Shown in pieces: positions 1 to 6,750 of a DNA stretch of 7,656 nt; position 1 is the stretch's first letter; each line of letters starts with the position of its first letter. The stretch is from Actinomycetota bacterium. GTDB taxonomy: Bacteria > Actinomycetota > Actinomycetes > Nanopelagicales > Nanopelagicaceae. The notes under the pieces were generated by a model that worked only from the letters and a program-made list of their open reading frames with translations, ran no database searches and was not told where the DNA came from. The position numbers were made by a program, and so were the translations under genes. The stretch is taken from assembly GCA_009705025.1 (NCBI GenBank), contig WLDA01000037.1, forward strand, positions 1-7,656, read 5' to 3'.

Positions 1-4
1 AAAA

Positions 5-90
5 TGGCGGAGGGCGTGGGATTTGAACCCACGAAACTTTCGTTTGCCGGTTTTCAAGACCGGTGCACTCGGCCGCTATGCGAGCCCTCC
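5..90 (-). tRNA. tRNA-Ser(UGA), CCA end encoded
   Basis: Read on the minus strand this folds into a complete class II tRNA. The 7-bp acceptor stem is GGAGGGC (90-84) with GCCCTCC (15-9), followed by discriminator G8 and an encoded CCA (7-5). The anticodon stem CCGGT/ACCGG encloses loop CTTGAAA, giving anticodon UGA at 56-54, which reads UCA serine codons. A long variable arm (ACGAA/TTCGT) is the serine hallmark, and the T arm GTGGG-TTCAAAT-CCCAC is perfect. Length is 86 nt including CCA, normal for tRNA-Ser. It lies 50 bp downstream of the HAD gene on the same strand, with serS one gene further upstream. Four T residues follow the CCA at the window edge and could start a terminator, but this cannot be judged. 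Confidence 0.96.
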
Positions 91-97
91 GTGGGAG

Positions 98-127
98 AGG
101 TTACCCGAGAATCACAAGAGTTGAAAA
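98..127 (-). promoter_or_regulatory. Candidate promoter of tRNA-Ser
   Basis: On the minus strand TTTTCA (127-122) is followed after 18 nt by TAACCT (103-98), which fits the actinobacterial -10 pattern TANNNT. Only 7 nt separate the -10 box from the mature tRNA 5' end at 90, so transcription would start at or within a base or two of the mature end. The -35 match is weak, and the assignment rests mainly on the -10 box and its spacing. Confidence 0.4.
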
Positions 128-140
128 TTGAGGATTGAAA

Positions 141-953
141 CTAGGCAGGAAGATCGAGTAATTCCTCAATGATTATCGCAACGCCATCTTCTGTATGGGG
201 GCGAGCAATTCCTTTTGCGTGTTTTGCTCCATCTGGATGACCATCTGCCATTGCATAAGAACGGCCACACCATTGCAACATTGAAAAATCATTTGGGTTA
301 TCGCCAAATGAAACACAATCTTTTGCATCAATTCCAAGTCGGGCTGCCATCTTTGAAAGTGTGGTTCCTTTTGAAACATCTAGTGCTGAAATTTCTAATA
401 ACGAATCGTGTGGATTTGAATGTGTGACCGTTACTAGACCTTGAAGTTCTTTTGTTGCTATCGCTAACATTTCATCGGATGTTAGTTCTTGATCAGAGCA
501 GCGTGCCAACATCTTGAGCGCAGGTGAACTAATAATTTCTTCAATTTTATCTACACCAATATTATCTATTCCAACATCCCAGCGCGGTACGTAAATCTTT
601 TCACGATGGAAATAATTATGTGATTCCACCGCAAAAGATATTTGTGGGATTGCTTTACGTAATCTTTTTACAGTTTCTAGTTGTGCATCGACGGGCATAA
701 GCCATTCTTCTAATACTTTTGCATTTTGTAAGTCATAGAGCATTGCTCCATTGCCGCAAATTGCTTTACCGATTCCAAATGCTTCTTGAATCTCTGGCAT
801 CCAACGAGGGGGACGGCCAGTTACATAAAAGATTTCAATTCCCATTGAATGCGCGCGCCGAAATACATCGATAGTGCGCTGAGATATCTCGCCATAATGA
901 GCTACAACTGTTCCATCTAAATCTGTTGCAATGAGTTTGGGACGTTTATTCAC
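141..953 (-). CDS. Cof-type HAD-superfamily phosphatase
   Basis: This 270-residue cytosolic protein has all four HAD motifs in order. Motif I is DLDGT (Asp11 nucleophile, Asp13), motif II is the Thr45 of VTGRP, the motif III lysine is Lys195 in SKGTTL, and motif IV is GDNPND (217-222). The NGA motif near residue 68 and the large cap between motifs II and III are typical of the Cof/HAD-IIB group, which dephosphorylates sugar phosphates, nucleotides or cofactors such as FMN. The substrate cannot be read from the sequence. The start is GTG at 953-951, overlapping the serS stop as GTGA, so translation is probably coupled to serS; no Shine-Dalgarno stands out. A HAD phosphatase next to serS recurs in actinobacteria, as I recall it. 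It is the last protein gene before tRNA-Ser. Confidence 0.9.
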   Translation of the reverse strand: MNKRPKLIATDLDGTVVAHYGEISQRTIDVFRRAHSMGIEIFYVTGRPPRWMPEIQEAFGIGKAICGNGAMLYDLQNAKVLEEWLMPVDAQLETVKRLRKAIPQISFAVESHNYFHREKIYVPRWDVGIDNIGVDKIEEIISSPALKMLARCSDQELTSDEMLAIATKELQGLVTVTHSNPHDSLLEISALDVSKGTTLSKMAARLGIDAKDCVSFGDNPNDFSMLQWCGRSYAMADGHPDGAKHAKGIARPHTEDGVAIIIEELLDLPA

Positions 954-2212
954 ACCAACTCAAATCGTTTAGTCCCTAAGAATGGTTGCAAGGCTTGTGG
1001 CACATTGACGCTTCCATCAGCATTTTGGTGGTTCTCAAGAATTGCAACAATCATGCGCGGGATTGCAACAAGTGTTCCATTTAGTGTTGCAACAGCTTTT
1101 GTTCCATCACTATCTTTAAAACGAATGTTTAGTCGGCGTGCTTGAAATTCTGTGCAGTTAGAAGTACTTGTTACTTCCCGATATGCCTTCTGTGTCGGAA
1201 TCCACGCTTCAATATCAAATTTACGGTTAGCACTTGATCCTAAATCACCAGAAGCAACATCTATGACTCTGTAGGGGATCTCCATTGCATTGAGAAAATC
1301 TTTCTCCCATTGCAATAAACGTTTGTGCTCTTCTATTGCTTGATCTGGGTGACAGAAAGAGAACATCTCAACTTTATCGAATTGATGGACGCGAATAATT
1401 CCACGAGTATCTTTTCCATATGTTCCCGCTTCGCGACGGAAACAAGTTGAATAACCTGCATAACGCAATGGTAATTTTTCTACTGGCAACACTTCGTCCA
1501 TGTGATACGCAGCAAGTGGAACCTCACTTGTTCCAACTAAATACATTCCATCTTTTTCCAAATGATAAACATTTTCTGCTGCTTGGCCTAGAAAGCCAGT
1601 TCCTTCCATCGCTGGAGGGTTTACTAATACTGGAGGAATGACAGGAGTGAAGCCAGCTTTAACTGCAGATGAAATTGCATAGTTCACTAATGCGAATTCA
1701 AGAAGTGCGCCGACGCCAGTTAGATAATATGAGCGCGAGCCTGAAACTTTAGCGCCGCGCTCTGTGTCAATTGCGCCGAGAAGTTTTCCTAACTCCACAT
1801 GATCTTTTGGTTCAAAATCAGTAAATTCGCGAGGCGTACCAATATGTTCAAGAACTACAAAATCTTCTTCTTTTCCTATTGGTGCATTCGGGTCCAAAAT
1901 ATTAGATAGTTGAAGCGCCACTACTTGTGTTTGGGCTTCAAGTTCTGCTCTTTTAGCATCCGCGCTCTTTACTTTATTTGCTAAATCTTTAGCGCTTTCG
2001 AGTAATTTTGTTTTTTCATCGCCTTTTGCGATGCCAACGGATTTAGATAGTGTGTTTTGCTCTGCTCGCAATAATTCAAATTCATTGATTGCAACTCTGC
2101 GTTTTTCATCTATTGCAATAACCTGATCAACAAGAGTTACATCTTCTCCGCGACCTTTTTGTGAAGCGCGAACTACATCAGGATTCTCGCGTAAGAATTT
2201 GATGTCAATCAT
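950..2212 (-). CDS. serS: Serine--tRNA ligase (seryl-tRNA synthetase)
   Basis: The enzyme charges tRNA-Ser (and tRNA-Sec where present) with serine using ATP. At 420 residues it has the normal bacterial length. Residues 1 to about 105 form the charged, Leu-rich antiparallel coiled-coil arm that grips the long variable arm of tRNA-Ser. The class II catalytic core follows, with the TSE serine-binding loop at 228-230, motif 2 [14 protein letters not shown] (258-271) and motif 3 in the segment [19 protein letters not shown] (378-396) with Arg386. The ATG start directly follows the pheA TAA with no spacer. A purine-rich AAAAGG (2226-2221) inside the pheA end lies 8 nt upstream and serves as ribosome binding site. 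It is the third gene of the minus-strand operon, and tRNA-Ser(UGA), a likely substrate, is encoded just downstream of the next gene. Confidence 0.98.
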   Translation of the reverse strand: MIDIKFLRENPDVVRASQKGRGEDVTLVDQVIAIDEKRRVAINEFELLRAEQNTLSKSVGIAKGDEKTKLLESAKDLANKVKSADAKRAELEAQTQVVALQLSNILDPNAPIGKEEDFVVLEHIGTPREFTDFEPKDHVELGKLLGAIDTERGAKVSGSRSYYLTGVGALLEFALVNYAISSAVKAGFTPVIPPVLVNPPAMEGTGFLGQAAENVYHLEKDGMYLVGTSEVPLAAYHMDEVLPVEKLPLRYAGYSTCFRREAGTYGKDTRGIIRVHQFDKVEMFSFCHPDQAIEEHKRLLQWEKDFLNAMEIPYRVIDVASGDLGSSANRKFDIEAWIPTQKAYREVTSTSNCTEFQARRLNIRFKDSDGTKAVATLNGTLVAIPRMIVAILENHQNADGSVNVPQALQPFLGTKRFELV

Positions 2213-3040
2213 TTATTTGACCTTTTCTCGCGGGTACGAACCTAGAAAGCGAATATCTTCACAACGTTGACGAAGGCTCGCTACCGCTTCTGCAACTGGT
2301 GCGTCGTTGATATGACCCTCAACATCAATAATGAAATGGTAATGCCCGAGTTCGCGTCCGGTGGGACGACTCTGAATAAAAGTCAGGTTCACTTCGCGCT
2401 TTGCGAACTCAGTCAAAATTTCTAGCAAAGCGCCAACGTGGTCAATTCCAATAAAAATTGCCATAGAGGTGCGATCAAGACCTGTGCGTGGTGGGATGGT
2501 GCCTGGCTTTGATACCAATACAAATCGTGTGATCGCTCCATCGTTATCGCCGATGTTGTCGGCAATAATTGTTAGGCCGTAGTGAGCTGCTGCAACGGGT
2601 GCTGCAATGGCAGCATCAAATTCTCCGCGGGAAATAGATTCGGCGGCAGCGGCGGTTGAAGCCGTTGGAATAATTTCGGCATTTGGATAATTCAAAGCGA
2701 CGTAAGTACGGCACTGAGCTTCGGCATGTGGGTGTGTAGCAATTCTTTTTATATCTGTTGTGCCGTGTTTGATCATTAGAGCAAATGAAACAGGCAAGGT
2801 AACTTCAGCAACAATAGTGAGTGGCTCACCAGTTGCTAGTTCATCAAGGGTGCGGGCAACAACGCCTTCTACTGAATTTTCAATTGGGACTAAGGCAAAG
2901 TGTGCATTGCCTTCGCGCACCGAATTTAGAGCAGCTGTCACATTTGCGTATGGCTTGAGTGAATCATTAGCAGAAGTGATCTTTTTTAGCGCCGCCTCAG
3001 TAAAGGTGCCTTTTGGTCCTAAGTATCCGTATGTTCCCAC
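2213..3040 (-). CDS. pheA: Prephenate dehydratase with ACT domain
   Basis: It converts prephenate to phenylpyruvate in phenylalanine biosynthesis. The N-terminal catalytic domain (about 1-178) opens with YLGPKGTFTEAAL and carries VPIENSVEG (51-59), HPHAEAQC (103-110) and the catalytic TRF motif (171-173). An ACT domain (about 190-270) should bind phenylalanine for feedback control. It shows GALL (203-206) and QSRP (223-226), variants of the usual GALV and ESRP motifs. There is no chorismate mutase domain, so this is the monofunctional 275-residue form common in actinobacteria. The start is GTG at 3040, three bases after the stop of the phosphodiesterase gene and without a clear Shine-Dalgarno, so initiation is probably coupled. 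The conserved N-terminal segment beginning right after this codon supports the start choice. Confidence 0.96.
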   Translation of the reverse strand: MGTYGYLGPKGTFTEAALKKITSANDSLKPYANVTAALNSVREGNAHFALVPIENSVEGVVARTLDELATGEPLTIVAEVTLPVSFALMIKHGTTDIKRIATHPHAEAQCRTYVALNYPNAEIIPTASTAAAAESISRGEFDAAIAAPVAAAHYGLTIIADNIGDNDGAITRFVLVSKPGTIPPRTGLDRTSMAIFIGIDHVGALLEILTEFAKREVNLTFIQSRPTGRELGHYHFIIDVEGHINDAPVAEAVASLRQRCEDIRFLGSYPREKVK

Positions 3041-3043
3041 TGA

Positions 3044-3721
3044 CTAATGATACCCGAGTACATCACGTGCACGTGACGGGGTATTTGTAATTAGAACATT
3101 GACCTTATTGCGCTCACAAAATTGCATATCGTCATCTTTATCGACTGTCCAGACAAATAAATCACGAGATTCACTCAAAAATGTTAGATCGTCTTTCAAC
3201 AACTGAATGCTTGGTCCTAGATTTTTTGCTGAAGAAAAGCGGCGCATTAACCGCGAATGGCTTGGGTGTAGAAGGGCAACAGTATTTTGCTCTGGTGCTA
3301 TTTTTTTGATTTGTTCTATTGCTAACCAAGAAAATGACATTATTGAAGTTTTTGGAAGATTCTTTTCTTGAGAAAGTAAATCAAGGACAATCTTCTCAAT
3401 TTTATTTCCAGTTGGTACTGGATGTTTTGTTTCAATTGCCAACTCTTTCTTATTTTCTTTGGCAAGGAGTAATAACTCTTCAAGTGTTAGAAGTTCTGGG
3501 TACTCCCTGCGAATCTGGGCATATTTCATCTCTGCAATCCGGCCTGAAACACCCGCACATCTTTTTAGGTCTGCATCGTGCCAAAGCAGAGCCACATTAT
3601 CTTTCGATAAGCGCACATCGCATTCAAACCCATCGGCACCTTGGGCAATAGCGCCGTTGTAAGCGCGCATTGTGTGCTCAGGAAAATCTCTAGAAGCACC
3701 GCGGTGGGCGTAGATTTTCAT
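3044..3721 (-). CDS. Glycerophosphodiester phosphodiesterase family protein
   Basis: GDPD-family enzymes hydrolyse deacylated phospholipids to glycerol-3-phosphate and an alcohol. From the ATG at 3721 the 225-residue protein begins MKIYAHRG with the catalytic His6-Arg7 pair. It then shows PEHT (14-17, family usually PENT), FECDV with metal ligands Glu33 and Asp35, general acid/base His48 in LWHDA, a Glu97-Thr-Lys strand (usually E-K), and the late FVWTVD strand (189-194). No signal peptide is seen, so it is probably cytosolic and acts on imported or recycled substrate. The frame stays open up to 3763, but that would run into pstP, whereas a -10 box 5 nt before 3721 fits a leaderless start there. 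It heads the minus-strand operon. Substrate is unknown, and the PEHT change is conservative in position but unusual. Confidence 0.9.
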   Translation of the reverse strand: MKIYAHRGASRDFPEHTMRAYNGAIAQGADGFECDVRLSKDNVALLWHDADLKRCAGVSGRIAEMKYAQIRREYPELLTLEELLLLAKENKKELAIETKHPVPTGNKIEKIVLDLLSQEKNLPKTSIMSFSWLAIEQIKKIAPEQNTVALLHPSHSRLMRRFSSAKNLGPSIQLLKDDLTFLSESRDLFVWTVDKDDDMQFCERNKVNVLITNTPSRARDVLGYH

Positions 3722-3726
3722 ATGCA

Positions 3727-3732
3727 AGATTA
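3727..3732 (-). promoter_or_regulatory. -10 box for the GDPD-pheA-serS-HAD operon (candidate)
   Basis: The minus strand reads TAATCT at 3732-3727, a TANNNT -10 element 5 nt before the ATG at 3721. Transcription would start at or next to the start codon, giving a leaderless mRNA, which agrees with the absence of a Shine-Dalgarno. No convincing -35 element is visible at the expected distance. Confidence 0.45.
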
Positions 3733-3739
3733 GCACCGT

Positions 3740-3745
3740 TAGGCT
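3740..3745 (+). promoter_or_regulatory. -10 box for pstP-pknB (candidate)
   Basis: TAGGCT (TANNNT) lies 7 nt before the pstP ATG at 3753, the spacing expected for a leaderless actinobacterial transcript. A weak TTTTCA at 3715-3720, inside the first codons of the divergent gene, could be the -35 with a 19-nt spacer. The two opposing -10 boxes are only 7 bp apart, so the divergent promoters overlap. Confidence 0.45.
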
Positions 3746-3752
3746 TACCTCT

Positions 3753-4538
3753 ATGAGTAGCAAAGGTGCGCAATACTTTTTTGAAAGTTCTGCGCGCTCT
3801 GTTCTCGGTTTAGTTCGTGAAGGTAATGAAGATTCAGGATTTACTTCCGCAAAGTTGATCGCTGTTGCCGATGGAATGGGTGGTCACGCGGGTGGAGAAG
3901 TTGCTTCACGCATTGCAATAAAGACATTGGCATCTCTTACTTCTGTTTTGTCCAATCCTGAAATTGATTCAGACTCAATTGAAGATCTTTTGCAGAATTC
4001 TTTGCACACTATCGATAATGAAATTGGCGAACATGCACGAGAAGCAATAGAGGTGCGTGGAATGGGTACAACCCTTACCGCTTTATTGCTTTACGGGGCA
4101 AAAATTGCACTTTTACATGTTGGTGATTCGCGCGCTTACCGCTTACGCGGAAATGATTTAGAACAACTAAGTTGTGATCACACGGTTATGCAAGAACTAC
4201 TCGACCAAGGAGCTATTTCCCCCGCCGACATACGTGAGCATCCGCAACGTTCAGTTCTGACTCAAGCGCTTATGGGTGATGGCAATGTGACCCCTGTATT
4301 GCAAATTTATGATGTGAAAGAAAACGATCGATTTATTCTCTGTAGTGATGGGTTGTCTAGTGTGCTTAGTGACAAAGAGATGAAAGCATTGTTGAAAAAG
4401 AAAACTGCAGACGAATCAATTACTGCCTTGATTGAGGCCACTTATATCAACGGGGCACCTGACAATATTTCGATAATTATTGCTGACATAGTTACTTCCA
4501 GTGAAGTGGCACCATTATTTATAGGAGCTGCGCAATGA
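3753..4538 (+). CDS. pstP: PP2C-family Ser/Thr protein phosphatase, PstP-like, cytosolic domain only
   Basis: This phosphatase removes phosphate from Ser/Thr residues and is expected to reverse PknB activity on division and cell-wall targets. The 261 residues cover the full PP2C core: GNED (24-27), DGMGGH (40-45) with metal ligand Asp40, GMGTTLT (103-109), GDSRAYRLR (124-132), LTQALMGDG (169-177), CSDG with Asp199 (197-200) and APDN with Asp237 (235-238). The protein ends about 15 residues after that last motif. Known PstP proteins such as that of Mycobacterium tuberculosis (roughly 500 residues) continue into a transmembrane helix and an extracellular domain, absent here, so this enzyme should be soluble. 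The stop overlaps the pknB start as ATGA, implying coupled synthesis. The upstream FHA genes usual in actinobacteria are absent. Confidence 0.95.
   Translation: MSSKGAQYFFESSARSVLGLVREGNEDSGFTSAKLIAVADGMGGHAGGEVASRIAIKTLASLTSVLSNPEIDSDSIEDLLQNSLHTIDNEIGEHAREAIEVRGMGTTLTALLLYGAKIALLHVGDSRAYRLRGNDLEQLSCDHTVMQELLDQGAISPADIREHPQRSVLTQALMGDGNVTPVLQIYDVKENDRFILCSDGLSSVLSDKEMKALLKKKTADESITALIEATYINGAPDNISIIIADIVTSSEVAPLFIGAAQ
4523..4527 (+). promoter_or_regulatory. Ribosome binding site of pknB
   Basis: AGGAG inside the pstP 3' end lies 7 nt before the first ATG (4535) and 10 nt before the adjacent in-frame ATG (4538). The spacing favours the first, whose TGA-overlapping position also allows coupling to pstP termination. 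The two choices differ by one methionine. Confidence 0.7.
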
Positions 4539-6082
4539 TGAATCTAACTTTGGGTGGTCGCTACGTTCTTGGCGAGATGATCGGCACTGGCGGTATGGCT
4601 GATGTTTATAGAGCGCACGATCAACGCCTCGCTCGCGAAGTAGCAGTAAAAGTATTACGTAGTGATCTTGCGCGTGATCCTTCATTTGTTGCACGTTTTC
4701 GCAAAGAAGCATTTGCTGCTGCGGGATTAAACCATCCAGGAATTGTTGCCGTGTATGACTCTGGTGAAGAGCCTGCACCGTACATAGTTATGGAATTAGT
4801 TTCAGGTCATACATTGCGTGACTTGATTCATCGCGGAGAGCGCATTCCTCTTGCTCGCGCACTAGAAATTGGTGAAGGAATTCTTGCAGCGTTGGAGTAT
4901 TCGCATGAACGCGGAATTGTCCATAGAGATATAAAGCCTGCAAACATCATGATTACCGATCAAGGTGATGTGAAGGTCATGGATTTTGGAATTGCGCGCG
5001 CACTCGATGATTTAGGTGCAACATTGACAAGCACATGGAACATTGTTGGAACTGCGCAGTATTTATCTCCCGAACAGGCACTCGGTGAAATCGCAGATGC
5101 GCGCTCCGATATTTATTCAACAGGTTGTTTGTTATATGAAGTTCTCACTGGTCAACCACCTTTTACTGGTGATACTCCTGTTTCAATTGCTTATCAACAT
5201 GTTTCTGGAGTATTAGTTCTGCCAAGTAAAATTACACCTGTCCTACCTGAAGGTATCGACATACTTTTATCTGTAGCGCTAGCGAAAAAAGCAGAGGATA
5301 GGTACCAATCTGCAGGGCTAATGCTTGATGATTTATTCAAGATTCATTCTGGTGAAACCGTCACAACAAAAATGGTGAAAAAACCAATAAACCGCCGCAC
5401 ACTATTTAGTGTAATTGGCGCTTCAATTCTAATCTTGGCAGTTGCTGGTGCTGGTTTATTTGCTTCACGCCCTGGCGCACCATCAGTTGGTAACGAAATT
5501 CCAAATGTTGTCGGACTAACCGAAAATGCTGCTCGCGCATTGCTCTCTGACTACGTCATTACTGTTACGCGAGCACATGATTCTCGTATTCCAAAAGATC
5601 GAGTTGCTAGTCAAATTCCATTAGCGACAACGCGTGCTACCTCTGGTTCTGGAATTGTCCTAACTGTTTCTGATGGCCCCGGTGATTCAATAGTTCCAAC
5701 CGATCTAGTCGGTTTATCTCTACTTGATGCTCGCGCATTATTAACTTCCGTGGGATTGGTTGTGTCACGAACCGAAGCAGTTCCCTCCGATGAAGCACAA
5801 GGAACTGTTTTGAAGGTAACTCCTGAACCAGGCTCAACAATTACTGCTGGTAGCGGTGTTGTATTACAAATTGCGAGTGGTGAAGTTGAAGTTCCTAATC
5901 TCATTGGTGTTGACGGCATACAAGCAAAAACACTATTAGTTCAAGCTGGTTTTCTTATAAATGAATTAGAAGCCAATGATCCTGATCAACCATCAGGTGT
6001 TGTTATTCGCCAAGCACCTGATGGTGGAACAACTCAGACTATTGGTAAATCAGTAACAATTACAATAAATAAAACACCGTAA
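4535..6082 (+). CDS. pknB: PASTA-domain Ser/Thr protein kinase PknB
   Basis: A membrane receptor kinase that senses cell-wall fragments or lipid II and phosphorylates growth and division proteins. The kinase domain spans about 10-270: Gly-rich loop GTGGMADVY (17-25), Lys39 in VAVKV, Glu58, catalytic HRDIKPAN with Asp132, and DFG (150-152). The activation loop Thr165 and Thr167 align with the paired regulatory threonines of mycobacterial PknB, just before GTAQYLSPEQ. A basic juxtamembrane stretch of only about 20 residues leads to one transmembrane helix (about 290-310). Three extracellular PASTA repeats follow (about 321-380, 384-448, 450-513); the mycobacterial protein has four and is longer (626 residues). 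The gene overlaps pstP by 4 bp and its stop abuts the trpG stop. rodA, pbpA and pknA, normally between pstP and pknB, are missing here. Confidence 0.97.
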   Translation: MMNLTLGGRYVLGEMIGTGGMADVYRAHDQRLAREVAVKVLRSDLARDPSFVARFRKEAFAAAGLNHPGIVAVYDSGEEPAPYIVMELVSGHTLRDLIHRGERIPLARALEIGEGILAALEYSHERGIVHRDIKPANIMITDQGDVKVMDFGIARALDDLGATLTSTWNIVGTAQYLSPEQALGEIADARSDIYSTGCLLYEVLTGQPPFTGDTPVSIAYQHVSGVLVLPSKITPVLPEGIDILLSVALAKKAEDRYQSAGLMLDDLFKIHSGETVTTKMVKKPINRRTLFSVIGASILILAVAGAGLFASRPGAPSVGNEIPNVVGLTENAARALLSDYVITVTRAHDSRIPKDRVASQIPLATTRATSGSGIVLTVSDGPGDSIVPTDLVGLSLLDARALLTSVGLVVSRTEAVPSDEAQGTVLKVTPEPGSTITAGSGVVLQIASGEVEVPNLIGVDGIQAKTLLVQAGFLINELEANDPDQPSGVVIRQAPDGGTTQTIGKSVTITINKTP

Positions 6083-6095
6083 TTATTTTTTACCA
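6043..6095. terminator. Possible bidirectional terminator at the pknB/trpG junction
   Basis: Two nested inverted repeats cover the point where both genes end: TGGTAAA (6043-6049) with TTTACCA (6089-6095), and AATTAC (6058-6063) with GTAATT (6079-6084), the latter followed by ATTTTTT on the plus strand. The stems are short and AT-rich and the inner loop is 15 nt, so this is a weak candidate; it lies largely inside coding sequence. Confidence 0.25.
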
Positions 6096-6712
6096 ACTAC
6101 TGGTGAAAGACCAACTGCTTTGTCTTGGGCATTCTTATCGCCACATTGTGTAAGCCAATTTGCAAGCATCTGATGGCCGTGCTCTGTTAGAACTGATTCA
6201 GGATGAAATTGCACGCCTTCGATTGGAAATTTTGTATGTCTCATTGACATAACAATTCCTGAATCAGTTGAACCTGTAATTTCAATCTCTGGTGGGACGG
6301 TATCGCGCTCAACAGCAAGTGAGTGATATCTAGTTGCAGTAAATGGTGATGGGAGATTTGCTAACACTCCACCGCCTTGATGATTTACTTGAGAAGTTTT
6401 TCCGTGGAGAAGTTCTGGTGCGCGTGACACTGTTGCGCCAAATGCAACACCAATAGCTTGATGACCTAGACAAACACCAAAGAGTGGAATTTTTTTATCT
6501 GCGCAGTACTGAATCATTTCTATAGAAACGCCTGCGCGCTCTGGGGTTCCGGGACCTGGCGAGATTAGGACGCCGTCGTATTTGCTCGCTTCACTTGCTT
6601 CTACTTCATCATTTCTAACCACGGTGCACTCAGCGCCAAGTTGGGCAAGGTATTGCACAAGGTTGTAAACAAAGGAGTCATAGTTATCGACTACGAGGAT
6701 TTTGGTCGCCAC
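6083..6712 (-). CDS. trpG: Glutamine amidotransferase subunit of anthranilate / aminodeoxychorismate synthase
   Basis: A class I glutamine amidotransferase that frees ammonia from glutamine for a TrpE or PabB partner acting on chorismate, in tryptophan or folate synthesis. The 209-residue protein shows VVDNYDSF (7-14), the oxyanion loop SPGPGTPE (51-58), the nucleophile Cys81 in GVCLGHQAIG and the rest of the triad at His170 and Glu172 in FHPES. The last 15 or so residues are a short tail beyond the family core. The start is GTG at 6712, supported by AGGAGA 10 nt upstream. The origin-linked copy is called trpG or pabA in different actinobacteria, and no partner subunit is in the window, so the pathway is undecided. 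Its TAA directly abuts the pknB TAA, with no spacer between the convergent genes. Confidence 0.93.
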   Translation of the reverse strand: MATKILVVDNYDSFVYNLVQYLAQLGAECTVVRNDEVEASEASKYDGVLISPGPGTPERAGVSIEMIQYCADKKIPLFGVCLGHQAIGVAFGATVSRAPELLHGKTSQVNHQGGGVLANLPSPFTATRYHSLAVERDTVPPEIEITGSTDSGIVMSMRHTKFPIEGVQFHPESVLTEHGHQMLANWLTQCGDKNAQDKAVGLSPVVGKK

Positions 6713-6722
6713 GCGCTAATTC

Positions 6723-6728
6723 TCTCCT
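6723..6728 (-). promoter_or_regulatory. Ribosome binding site of trpG
   Basis: AGGAGA on the minus strand ends 10 nt before the GTG at 6712 and is the reason for choosing that non-ATG start. A Shine-Dalgarno here implies a leadered mRNA, unlike its divergent neighbour crgA. No convincing promoter for trpG was found in the 74-bp gap. Confidence 0.6.
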
Positions 6729-6750
6729 ATTGCTCGAGCTCTCACTATCC

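Noticed and set aside
2760..3047. Open frame of 95 codons opposite pheA, and similar ones opposite serS, pknB and crgA
   Set aside because: They are antisense or out-of-frame shadows of strongly conserved genes, have no family resemblance that I can see, and lack independent promoter or ribosome-site support.
3063..3076. 14-bp perfect palindrome TCACGTGCACGTGA about 23 bp upstream of the pheA start
   Set aside because: It falls inside the end of the phosphodiesterase gene and is explained by Ser-Arg-Ala-Arg-Asp codons (CGT GCA CGT); no promoter was found next to it, so an operator role is unsupported without conservation.
3722..3763. Longer N terminus for the phosphodiesterase (14 extra residues from 3763)
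   Set aside because: It would overlap the pstP start and its promoter. The family motif begins right at the ATG at 3721, and a -10 box sits just upstream of that codon.
6732..6739. GCTCGAGC palindrome in the trpG-crgA gap
   Set aside because: Eight bases is too short to mean much by itself, and it has no clear spacing relation to the crgA promoter or the trpG ribosome site.
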